7,198 nt of DNA from Prochlorococcus marinus str. MIT 9215. GTDB lineage: Bacteria; Cyanobacteriota; Cyanobacteriia; PCC-6307; Cyanobiaceae. This document shows positions 1 through 6,881 of the stretch, piece by piece. The notes under the pieces were generated by a model. That model saw nothing but the letters and a program-made list of their open reading frames with translations. It ran no database searches and was not told the DNA's origin. Position numbers and translations under genes: made by a program. Within the stretch, counting starts at the first letter, position 1; each line of letters opens with the position of its first letter. Where the stretch lies: assembly GCA_949486985.1 (NCBI GenBank), contig CATBLW010000235.1:1-7198 (forward strand), given 5' to 3'.

Positions 1-455
1 CTAAAGAACATTAATTCTGCATGAAATTAGCAGCAAATGCTCTAAGCAAAAGCCATCTAAGTTAGAATCTATACCGAAAATGTCACAGCAAGCAAGCAGC
101 AATTAACCGACAAATAGCAAGAATCATTGATACTTCACTGGCTTAGAGTCGAGACAAAATGCAAGAGGAAAGCTCTTTAATACAACAAAAGAAACCACGG
201 ATCGCTCCCAACCAAACCCTTACCAGCAAAGTCCTTTTAAAGCCGACAAAAGTATTCAACCAAGGCCAGAACTATAACTACGAATCCAACGAAAAATAAT
301 CAACATCTCTAAGATCTACCTGGCCAACATCATTAATCAAAAACCATCAAAACAGGCAGCCTGGTCAAACTTGCAATATTCCGCCTGGTCAAACAAAAGA
401 GCAGGGAGAGGGCGTCGCGACTGACCTAACGTTTAGCTTCGCGCCGGGACAAGCC
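1..455. other. Intergenic region without a supportable gene
   Basis: I see no coding region of credible length or family resemblance on either strand, and no tRNA-like cloverleaf or T-loop. The plus strand is strikingly A-rich and T-poor: in 181-300 I count 53 A and 19 T in 120 bases. The part nearest the downstream gene holds a 12-bp direct repeat and a purine-rich stretch around 401-414. The latter is about 45 nt from the ATG at 456, too far to be its ribosome binding site. The region probably carries the promoter and leader of the aldolase-dehydrogenase gene, but I cannot place a convincing -10/-35 pair. The left end is cut by the window, so the neighbouring gene on that side is unknown. 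Confidence 0.6.
359..394. repeat. Perfect 12-bp direct repeat, candidate regulator site
   Basis: The sequence GCCTGGTCAAAC occurs at 359-370 and again at 383-394, a 24-bp period with 12 bp between copies. A degenerate relative, ACCTGGCCAACA, lies further upstream at 318-329. The second copy ends 61 bp before the ATG at 456. Two direct repeats at this distance are compatible with a transcription-factor operator or activator site, but no regulator gene is visible and the regulatory role is inference. The repeat itself is read directly. Confidence 0.45.
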
Positions 456-2603
456 ATGACGTGCAAAAACCGCTGGTCAGACGCAGATGCAGCTGCAGCC
501 ATTGATGACTATGCCAAGCAAGGCATCTCCGAAGATCTAGCTCTACGCACCTACACAGCCCGCTTGCTTGGTGCTGACCCCCAACTTGTTCTCCATGGTG
601 GCGGCAACACATCCGTAAAAACCAGCGTTCGGGAATTGCTAGGCGAAGAGACAGCGGTTCTCTGCGTCAAAGGTTCAGGCTGGGATCTGGCAACGATCGA
701 GCCCCCTGGTCATCCAGCCGTGCGATTGGAAGCCCTACAGGCACTGCGCCGTCTACCTGCACTGAGTGATGAAGAGATGGTTGCAGCACAACGTCGCAAC
801 CTGATCGATCCAGGATCTCCCAATCCATCAGTGGAGGCACTGCTGCATGCATTCCTGCCCAACAAGTTCGTCGATCACACCCACGCCGTTGCACTCTTAG
901 CCCTGGCAGACCAACCAGATGCCGAACACATTTGCCGAGATCTCTACGGCCTCCGTGTGGCCATCGTGCCTTATGTCATGCCTGGGTTCGAGCTCGCTCT
1001 CGCGGCAGCCAACGCTTATGAGAAGGCACAAAAGCAAGCAGCCGAAGCCAATGTTGAACTGGAAGGCATGGTGCTGCTCCAACATGGCTTGTTTTCTTTC
1101 GGCTCCACTGCACAGGAGAGCTACGAAAGAATGATCAGCCTGGTTCGTGAGGCTGAAAGTCGTCTTGGGCAAACCCCGAAACTTTGCTTACCACCGCAAC
1201 CGCCAGCTCCTGCCACTAAGAATGTCGCCGCCATTCTGCTGCCACTGTTGCGCGGTGCGTTAGCCAGATCAGCAGCCATGTGCGATGCCCCTAAGCGTTG
1301 GCTGTTGAATTTGCGCTCGACTCCCCTAGCACTGGAACTGGTCAACGACATACGTCTTGAAGACTGGTCTCGTCGTGGCGTCGCCACACCCGATCACGTG
1401 ATCCGCACCAAAGCGTGGCCTCTGATACTTGAGCAGCCACCGCAACTTAAGGGGGATGAAACGCTTGGATCTTGTCAGGCGCTTGAAGACTGGCTTGGTT
1501 CAACTGAACTGAAATTAACGGAATACATCAGCTCCTATCAGGGTTATTTCGATCGCCAGAATTCTCGCGTTGGTAGCCATAAGCAACGGCTCGACCCTCT
1601 ACCAAGACTAATCGCAATACCAGGAGTAGGCCTAGTTGGAATGGGGCGTTCCATAGCCGATGCCAACGTCACGGCTGATATCGGCGAAGCCTGGGCAAGC
1701 ACTCTGCTCGCAGCTGAATCGATCGGATGCTTCACACCAGTGAATGAAGCCAACACATTTGACATGGAGTATTGGAGCCTGGAACAAGCCAAGCTCGGGA
1801 AAGGCAAAGAAGCACCACTCGCTCGCCATGTTGTCGTGGTGACAGGTGGTGGTGGTGGCATTGGTGCGGCTATTGCCAATGCCTTTGCAAAACAAGGCGC
1901 AGAAATTGTCGTGCTTGATCGCGATGGTGAGGCCGCTACCAAAACGGCACGATCATGCGGAGTTAGAGCGATAGGTTTGCCCTGCGACCTGACTGATCGC
2001 GTTCAGGTTGAGCAAGCATTCGCTACCACAGCAGCAAGCTTTGGGGGCCTAGACATCGTTGTCTCCAATGCTGGTGCTGCATGGACAGGTGCCATGGCCA
2101 CGATTCCAGAATCAGAATTACGTGCAAGCTTTGAGCTCAACCTTTTTGCCCATCAGCATGTCGCGCAGGTTGCAGTTGGCCTATTTCGAGCCCAAGATCA
2201 TCGTTCTTCAGAACCAAAACAACATCTAGGCGGACAACTACTCTTCAATGTCAGCAAACAAGCCCTCAATCCTGGCAAAGGTTTCGGGGCCTACGGAATC
2301 GCCAAGGCAGCATTATTGGCACTCATGAAGCAATACGCTCTAGAGGAAGGTGCCGCAAGCATTCGTAGCAATGCCATCAATGCTGATCGGATTCGCTCAG
2401 GTCTACTTGATAACGCAATGATTCAGGAACGGGCAGCCGCTCGTGGAGTGAGTGAAGCCGACTACATGGGAGGGAACTTACTGGGAGCCGAAGTTAGAAC
2501 CAGCGACGTCGCCAATGCTTTCGTCTCACTTGCTTTAATGCAACGAACCACTGGTGCCGTGCTCACGGTTGATGGCGGCAATGTCGCGGCAATGGTGCGT
2601 TAA
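456..2603 (+). CDS. Bifunctional class II aldolase / short-chain dehydrogenase
   Basis: This 715-residue protein fuses two enzymes. The N-terminal class II (zinc) aldolase domain shows HGGGNTS at 47-53, the metal-site pair HTH at 141-143 within VDHTHAVALLAL, and a third histidine at 210 in LLQHGLFSFG. A middle region carries TPDHVIRTK at 311-319 and FDMEYWSLEQAKLG at 435-448, typical of this fusion family. The C-terminal dehydrogenase has the Rossmann motif TGGGGGIG at 463-470, SNAG at 537-540, and a complete Ser600-Tyr613-Lys617 catalytic set. Characterised relatives cleave L-rhamnulose 1-phosphate and oxidise L-lactaldehyde, and overall length is close to theirs. However, the C-terminus (NADRIRSGLL at 642-651, VDGGN at 705-709) belongs to a sister branch whose substrate I do not know. 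The ATG at 456 is chosen because it places the family's WSDADA near the N-terminus; no good Shine-Dalgarno site precedes it. It is probably cytosolic, as no signal peptide or membrane segment is seen. It is monocistronic in view and convergent with the sugar-nucleotide operon. The fold assignment is firm, the substrate open. Confidence 0.9.
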   Translation: MTCKNRWSDADAAAAIDDYAKQGISEDLALRTYTARLLGADPQLVLHGGGNTSVKTSVRELLGEETAVLCVKGSGWDLATIEPPGHPAVRLEALQALRRLPALSDEEMVAAQRRNLIDPGSPNPSVEALLHAFLPNKFVDHTHAVALLALADQPDAEHICRDLYGLRVAIVPYVMPGFELALAAANAYEKAQKQAAEANVELEGMVLLQHGLFSFGSTAQESYERMISLVREAESRLGQTPKLCLPPQPPAPATKNVAAILLPLLRGALARSAAMCDAPKRWLLNLRSTPLALELVNDIRLEDWSRRGVATPDHVIRTKAWPLILEQPPQLKGDETLGSCQALEDWLGSTELKLTEYISSYQGYFDRQNSRVGSHKQRLDPLPRLIAIPGVGLVGMGRSIADANVTADIGEAWASTLLAAESIGCFTPVNEANTFDMEYWSLEQAKLGKGKEAPLARHVVVVTGGGGGIGAAIANAFAKQGAEIVVLDRDGEAATKTARSCGVRAIGLPCDLTDRVQVEQAFATTAASFGGLDIVVSNAGAAWTGAMATIPESELRASFELNLFAHQHVAQVAVGLFRAQDHRSSEPKQHLGGQLLFNVSKQALNPGKGFGAYGIAKAALLALMKQYALEEGAASIRSNAINADRIRSGLLDNAMIQERAAARGVSEADYMGGNLLGAEVRTSDVANAFVSLALMQRTTGAVLTVDGGNVAAMVR

Positions 2604-2646
2604 TCGAAGCAGGAAGACGCGCAGAAAGGCAAGCAAAGCCTCGCCT

Positions 2647-3669
2647 TCAAACGTTATAGAAACCTCGATACCACTGAGCGAAGCGGTCTACACCCTGCTC
2701 AATTGGCGTCGATGGCCTGAAGCCTACCCAAGCCTCAAGAGCAGATGTATCTGCTGCCGTAGCCATAACATCACCTGGCTGCATGGGTTGAAAATCCTTC
2801 ACAGCTTGCCGTCCAAGAGCCTGCTCCAAAACCTCAATAAAGTGCATCAGCTCAATGGGTTGACTATTACCAATATTGAATAAACGATGAGGTGCAGCTG
2901 CCGTTGCAGGATCAGGATTGAGGGAATCAAAGTCTGAATTTGCAGTTGCTTTTTGGTCGCAACAGCGGATCACACCCTCGACGATGTCATCGATATAAGT
3001 GAAATCCCTCTGCATCCTGCCGTGATTGAACACCTTGATCGGCTCGCCCGCGAGAATCGCCTTTGCGAAAAGCATTGGTGCCATATCTGGTCGCCCCCAT
3101 GGCCCATAAACAGTGAAAAACCGCAGCCCAGTTGCAGGTAGCCCATACAGATGGCTATAGGTATGGGCCATCAATTCATTAGCTTTTTTGGTGGCGGCAT
3201 AGAGGCTCACCGGATGATTCACCGGTTGTTGTTCATGGAAAGGCATGTTCTGGTTGCCGCCATAAACCGAACTACTCGAGGCATACACAAGATGTTCAAC
3301 TCCTTGATGCCTACAACACTCAAGAACGTTGCCAAAGCCGACCAAATTGGACTGCAGATAAGCACCTGGATTCTCAATTGAATAGCGGACACCCGCCTGA
3401 GCCGCCAAGTTGACAACCACCTGAGGCTGTTCCCTTGCACACAACGCTTGCAATTCATCGCCATCTTCAAGAGACATCTGATGAAAAGACCATGAGACTG
3501 CCTGAGGGGAAGCCTCAATCATCGCGAGTCGTGCCCGCTTCAAGGATGGATCGTAGTAGGCATTTAAGTTATCAATGCCTACGACATGGTCGCCTCTTTC
3601 GAGCAGTTGCTGCACGAGAGCAGCACCAATGAAGCCAGCAGCACCGGTGACAAGAAAACGTCGACTCAT
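2647..3669 (-). CDS. UDP-glucuronate 4-epimerase (extended SDR)
   Basis: This 340-residue NAD-dependent epimerase most likely interconverts UDP-glucuronate and UDP-galacturonate, giving galacturonate donors for surface polysaccharide. It has the Rossmann motif TGAAGFIG at 8-15, Asp33 positioned to bind the NAD ribose, and NLAAQAGVRYSIENP at 87-101, which is characteristic of the uronate epimerases. The Tyr157-x3-Lys161 catalytic pair sits in SLYAATKKANE. Further family blocks are RFFTVYGPWGRPDMA at 183-197, RDFTYIDDI at 221-229 and PMQPGDV at 295-301. Length matches soluble bacterial members, without the N-terminal membrane anchor of the plant enzymes. I chose the ATG at 3669 because it begins MSRRFLVTG and overlaps the ugd stop as ATGA. 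A GTG at 3693 would add eight residues (MASWGWRR) and a 28-bp overlap, which is less likely. It is the last gene of hisS-ugd-epimerase. UDP-glucose 4-epimerase is the main alternative, but the motif set favours the uronate enzyme. Confidence 0.87.
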   Translation of the reverse strand: MSRRFLVTGAAGFIGAALVQQLLERGDHVVGIDNLNAYYDPSLKRARLAMIEASPQAVSWSFHQMSLEDGDELQALCAREQPQVVVNLAAQAGVRYSIENPGAYLQSNLVGFGNVLECCRHQGVEHLVYASSSSVYGGNQNMPFHEQQPVNHPVSLYAATKKANELMAHTYSHLYGLPATGLRFFTVYGPWGRPDMAPMLFAKAILAGEPIKVFNHGRMQRDFTYIDDIVEGVIRCCDQKATANSDFDSLNPDPATAAAPHRLFNIGNSQPIELMHFIEVLEQALGRQAVKDFQPMQPGDVMATAADTSALEAWVGFRPSTPIEQGVDRFAQWYRGFYNV

Positions 3670-5114
3670 GCGTCGCCATCCCCAACTCGCCACAGCATCA
3701 GACCAGCTTCCGCGACTCTTGCAGGATCAACCACCGCACGAGCATCAAACACCCAAGCTGGCTGCCGCATCAGGCTTGCCAGTGTCGTCCAATCCAGTTC
3801 GCGGAACTGGTTCCACTCCGTCAAGATCAAAACAGCATCAGAACCAGAGACCGCCTCATCGACACTGTTTGAAGGCCACCAGGTGCCTTCTCCACTCAAG
3901 GCCGCTCGGGTTGGGCCCGCCTGGGCGGCGGGAGCAGAGCTAGCCGGTAAATTCAAATCCCGAGCAATCTGCTCGGATTCAACCTTTGGGTCATAAATAG
4001 CCAACTGGGCACCCTCTTCCAGTAAGTCTCGAGCGATGCGAATCGCCGGTGCTTCGCGGGTGTCATTGGTATCAGCCTTGAAGGCAAAACCAAGCAATGT
4101 CACGCGCTTTCCGGTGACAGTACCGAAGAGCTTCTGGACAACCAATCGAGAGATGCGGTGCTGCTGCCAGGTATTGAGTGAAACAACGCTTTGCCAATAG
4201 TCGGCAACCTCTGGTAGGCCGAAATGATGCGAAAGATAGACAAGGTTGAGGATGTCTTTCTGAAAGCAACTCCCACCAAAACCAGGACCTGCCTGAAGGA
4301 ATTTCGAACCGATGCGACTATCCGTGCCAATCGCCTTTGCTACCTCACGGACATCTGCACCAGTGACTTCACAAAGAGCGGCTACAGAGTTAATGGAACT
4401 GATCCGCTGAGCCAAAAAAGCATTCGCAGTCAGCTTGGAAAGCTCACTGCTCCACAGATTGGTACGCAGAATTTTCTCTCCGGGGACCCAATGCCCATAG
4501 ACCGCGGCCAAAGCCTCAATAGCCTCTTGATCAGCACCTCCAATCAACACCCGGTCCGGCGACTCAAGGTCATCAATAGCCGTACCTTCAGCGAGAAATT
4601 CAGGGTTCGACAACACTGAAAAACTCGTCGATGAACTTGCATCAGCGACCTGCGGGTGGGCTGCCTCAAGGATCGTTTTGATCGCTACCGCGGTGCGCAC
4701 AGGCAGCGTGCTCTTCTCAACCACAATCGTGTGCCCTTGAGCACACTGAGCAACTTGGCGAGCACAGGCCTCAACCCAACGAAGATCACTCGCTTGGCCA
4801 GCTCCCAATCCCTTCGTTTTGGTTGGCGTATTCACGGATATGAACACCATATCTGCATCCGCAATGGCTGCATCCACCTCAGTGGAGAAATGGAGATTCC
4901 GACCACGCGCACGACTCACCACAACATCCAAACCTGGCTCATAGACAGGTAATTTGCTGAAATCCGGATCATTCCAAGCAGCAATGCGGGACTCGTTCAG
5001 ATCGACAACCTGGACCTGAATCTCGGGGCAGCGATCGGCGATCACCGCCATGGTTGGACCGCCCACATAGCCAGCACCAATGCAGCAAATCTTGCGGATC
5101 GAATGAATCGTCAT
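3666..5114 (-). CDS. ugd: UDP-glucose 6-dehydrogenase
   Basis: This 482-residue enzyme oxidises UDP-glucose twice with NAD to UDP-glucuronate, the precursor for both neighbouring sugar-nucleotide enzymes. The N-terminal domain has GAGYVGGP at 13-20, SVNTPTKTKG at 93-102, EKSTLPV at 133-139 and NPEFLAEGTA at 170-179. The central helix region has KLTANAFLAQRISSIN at 227-242, with Lys227 and Asn231 in the expected active-site places. The catalytic Cys283 lies in GFGGSCFQKD at 278-287. The C-terminal UDP-binding domain has FKADTNDTRE at 345-354 and LTEWNQF at 431-437. Length and motifs match the longer branch shared with animals and plants (human form about 494 residues), rather than the short bacterial type. 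An Ala/Ser/Gly/Pro-rich linker at about 391-410 is poorly conserved-looking. The ATG at 5114 overlaps the hisS stop as ATGA, and its own stop overlaps the epimerase start the same way. No residue of the active site appears to be missing. Confidence 0.95.
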   Translation of the reverse strand: MTIHSIRKICCIGAGYVGGPTMAVIADRCPEIQVQVVDLNESRIAAWNDPDFSKLPVYEPGLDVVVSRARGRNLHFSTEVDAAIADADMVFISVNTPTKTKGLGAGQASDLRWVEACARQVAQCAQGHTIVVEKSTLPVRTAVAIKTILEAAHPQVADASSSTSFSVLSNPEFLAEGTAIDDLESPDRVLIGGADQEAIEALAAVYGHWVPGEKILRTNLWSSELSKLTANAFLAQRISSINSVAALCEVTGADVREVAKAIGTDSRIGSKFLQAGPGFGGSCFQKDILNLVYLSHHFGLPEVADYWQSVVSLNTWQQHRISRLVVQKLFGTVTGKRVTLLGFAFKADTNDTREAPAIRIARDLLEEGAQLAIYDPKVESEQIARDLNLPASSAPAAQAGPTRAALSGEGTWWPSNSVDEAVSGSDAVLILTEWNQFRELDWTTLASLMRQPAWVFDARAVVDPARVAEAGLMLWRVGDGDA

Positions 5115-6445
5115 CGCGGCAGATTACTTGGAGCCAAAGGATTCACCACATGCACCAGACCAGAAAGATCATCGAGCCGATGCAACTGATCCTTTGATGC
5201 ATCACTGGCCTCAGACGACACGGAATGCAAGCGTTTGAGCTGTGCCTCACCCCTTTCAACCTCATCTTCACCAATCACCAACGCCCATGAAGCACCACAA
5301 CGATCAGCCCGCTTGAACTGCTTGCCAAATGCAGCACCTGAACCGTCAAGCTCCACAACAAGGCCGGCAGCACGCAGTTTCTGAGCCAAGACCAAAGCAA
5401 GGCGTTCAGCCGATTCGCCTCGATTCACCAGGTAAAGGTCCGGTGGATTTGTTGTGGTTAAACGAGCAGCGGAGCCATCTGGGTCCGCATCGGCAGATGC
5501 TTCTAGTACCAACATCAGACGCTCCATACCAAGTGCCCATCCGATCGCTGGTGTAGACGGTCCCCCCAGCTGATCAATCAGACCGTCATAACGACCACCG
5601 CCACACACTGTGGCCTGAGCACCCAACTGATCACTGGTGATTTCAAAGGCGGTATGCCCGTAGTAATCGAGACCCCTAACCAAACGAGTGTTGATATGAA
5701 AAGGGATCTCGAGAGCAGACAACGCCAGCTTGACCTCAGCAAAACGCTCCTGACTCTCCTCGCAAAGAGTGGACAACAACGTCGGTGCTTGCTCAAGCAA
5801 AGCTTGAGTTTGTGGATGTTTGCTATCCAGGATTCGCAATGGATTGGTAGCCAAGCGCTGACGCGAGTCGTCATCGAGCTGGTCAATGCGAGCTTCTAAC
5901 CAAGCCACCAGTTCTGCTCGGTAACGCTTTCGATCCTCTGGGATACCAAGACTATTGATCTCCAAAGCAAGACCCTGCACACCCAAATCAGCCAGCAGCG
6001 CCCAGGCCACGGCGATCACTTCCGCATCACTACGTGGACTACTAAAGCCAAGAAGCTCCACCCCAATCTGATGAAACTGACGCTGACGTCCTGCCTGGGG
6101 ACGCTCATAGCGAAACATGGGTCCGCCATACCAGAGACGCTGTGGCCCCTGACTCAACAAACCATGCTGAACAGCGGCACGCACCACAGATGCTGTGCCT
6201 TCAGGCCTGAGTGTGCAAGAGCGATCACCACGATCGACAAAGGAATACATTTCCTTGCCAACCACATCTGTGGCCTCACCAATACCCCTGGCGAAAAGGT
6301 CGGTGACCTCAAGAAGCGGAGTACGAATCTCCTGTAATCCCGCTCGACGAAAATGTTCCCTAGCAACTGACTCCACAACCTGCCAATGCCGCGTTTGCTC
6401 CGGCAACAGGTCCACCATTCCTCGTAGGCTCTGCAGCTTGGTCAC
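5111..6445 (-). CDS. hisS: Histidyl-tRNA synthetase
   Basis: This class II aminoacyl-tRNA synthetase charges tRNA-His with histidine in the cytosol; it should be an essential homodimer. Numbered from the GTG start (444 residues), motif 1 ends at RTPLLE (41-46) and motif 2 spans LRPEGTASVVRA (79-90) to FRYERPQAGRQRQFHQ (111-126). The histidine-specific loop LVRGLDYYGHTAFEI is at 255-269 with Arg257, followed by VCGGGRYDGL at 280-289. Motif 3 is AIGWALGMERLM at 300-311. The anticodon-binding domain runs from about 336, with FGKQFKRADRCGASWALVIG at 373-392. I start it at GTG 6445 because MTKLQSLRGMVDLLP matches where cyanobacterial HisRS begins. An in-frame ATG at 6502 would add 19 residues (MHNLSCAVDRQTDNSFRCC) unlike the family. 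It is the first gene of a coupled operon with ugd and the epimerase, joined by an ATGA overlap at 5111-5114. No strong Shine-Dalgarno site precedes the GTG. Confidence 0.95.
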   Translation of the reverse strand: MTKLQSLRGMVDLLPEQTRHWQVVESVAREHFRRAGLQEIRTPLLEVTDLFARGIGEATDVVGKEMYSFVDRGDRSCTLRPEGTASVVRAAVQHGLLSQGPQRLWYGGPMFRYERPQAGRQRQFHQIGVELLGFSSPRSDAEVIAVAWALLADLGVQGLALEINSLGIPEDRKRYRAELVAWLEARIDQLDDDSRQRLATNPLRILDSKHPQTQALLEQAPTLLSTLCEESQERFAEVKLALSALEIPFHINTRLVRGLDYYGHTAFEITSDQLGAQATVCGGGRYDGLIDQLGGPSTPAIGWALGMERLMLVLEASADADPDGSAARLTTTNPPDLYLVNRGESAERLALVLAQKLRAAGLVVELDGSGAAFGKQFKRADRCGASWALVIGEDEVERGEAQLKRLHSVSSEASDASKDQLHRLDDLSGLVHVVNPLAPSNLPR

Positions 6446-6481
6446 GCAACAACGAAAAGAGTTATCAGTCTGCCGGTCCAC

Positions 6482-6501
6482 TGCACAGGAGAGATTGTGC
6501 A
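6482..6501. repeat. Short inverted repeat in the hisS leader
   Basis: TGCACA at 6482-6487 pairs with TGTGCA at 6496-6501 around an 8-base spacer. It lies 37-56 bases upstream of the hisS GTG, so it would form a hairpin in the leader RNA if transcription starts further upstream, or be a dyad protein-binding site. A 6-bp perfect dyad can occur by chance in a region this long, so the functional reading is weak. Confidence 0.3.
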
Positions 6502-6661
6502 CGCACTGGAGAGCAAGAATCCTTTGGGATCAAAACGCTTGTTATCAGCCCATCAAGATGATGATCAAAACAGCGATGAAACTTACTCACCACTGAACCT
6601 GGCCAACAACACAAGCACTGATTCAGCACGAGAAAGCTCAAAGGATTTAGCGAAAATCGAA

Positions 6662-6689
6662 AATATATGCCGAATCAGCCTTGAGCCAA
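6662..6689 (-). promoter_or_regulatory. Candidate sigma-70-type promoter for hisS-ugd-epimerase
   Basis: Read on the minus strand, TTGGCT (6689-6684) and TATATT (6667-6662) are separated by 16 bases. They match the TTGACA and TATAAT consensus at four and five of six positions. Transcription would begin near 6655 and give a leader of about 210 bases before the hisS GTG, containing the inverted repeat at 6482-6501. The leader is long for a housekeeping gene, so a nearer, less consensus promoter is also possible. Confidence 0.3.
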
Positions 6690-6881
6690 GCATTGCCTGG
6701 CCCTAACCAAGCCAACCGATGCCATAGACCTTGCCGCCAACTCCACAAACAACCAATCGAAAAGGCAATCACAAACGAGATCCTCTAACACCAGCCAAAT
6801 CACATGACTAAGTGGCAACCAAGCAAGCTCTAACCATTGACCAGCAGAACGAACTAGAAAGTTTGCGCAGCAACAAGCTAA

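Larger units (their letters stand above)
6446..6881. other. Intergenic region between hisS and the decarboxylase gene
   Basis: No credible gene is seen in these 436 bp on either strand; short open frames here have no recognisable motif and no domain-like composition. The plus strand is A- and C-rich and T-poor: in 6721-6840 I count 47 A and 17 T in 120 bases. The region should hold the hisS promoter and the transcript end of the upstream gene. It contains a candidate promoter at 6662-6689 and an inverted repeat at 6482-6501. I find no strong terminator: a 4-bp stem TTGC/GCAA just past the decarboxylase stop is too short to call. Confidence 0.6.

Noticed and set aside
1..455. Search for tRNA, small RNA, CRISPR array or insertion sequence ends in the left intergenic region.
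   Set aside because: No cloverleaf, no regularly spaced repeats beyond one 12-bp pair, and no terminal inverted repeats or transposase fragments were seen.
1544..1942. 132-codon antisense open frame inside the aldolase-dehydrogenase gene.
   Set aside because: It is low-complexity Ser/Pro/Thr-rich and lies opposite a well-conserved coding frame; it is a shadow of codon bias.
2624..2648. Possible bidirectional terminator between the convergent genes (GAA-A-GGC pairing with GCCTTC).
   Set aside because: The stem is six pairs with a bulge and a 12-base loop, overlaps the epimerase stop codon, and has no T tract on either strand.
3670..3693. GTG at 3693 as the epimerase start, adding MASWGWRR.
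   Set aside because: The added residues lie before the usual start of the Rossmann fold, and the ATG at 3669 gives the same ATGA overlap as the hisS-ugd junction.
4224..4619. 131-codon plus-strand open frame opposite ugd.
   Set aside because: It lies opposite conserved UGDH blocks, including the catalytic cysteine region, and shows no motif of its own.
6528..6571. Repeated GATCAAAAC at 6528-6536 and 6563-6571.
   Set aside because: Nine bases in A-rich DNA is close to chance, and a similar string also occurs inside ugd.
6497..6706. Possible 69-residue gene on the plus strand upstream of hisS.
   Set aside because: It starts at GTG without a ribosome binding site, is rich in Ser/Asn/Asp, has no recognisable motif, and reads against the likely hisS promoter.
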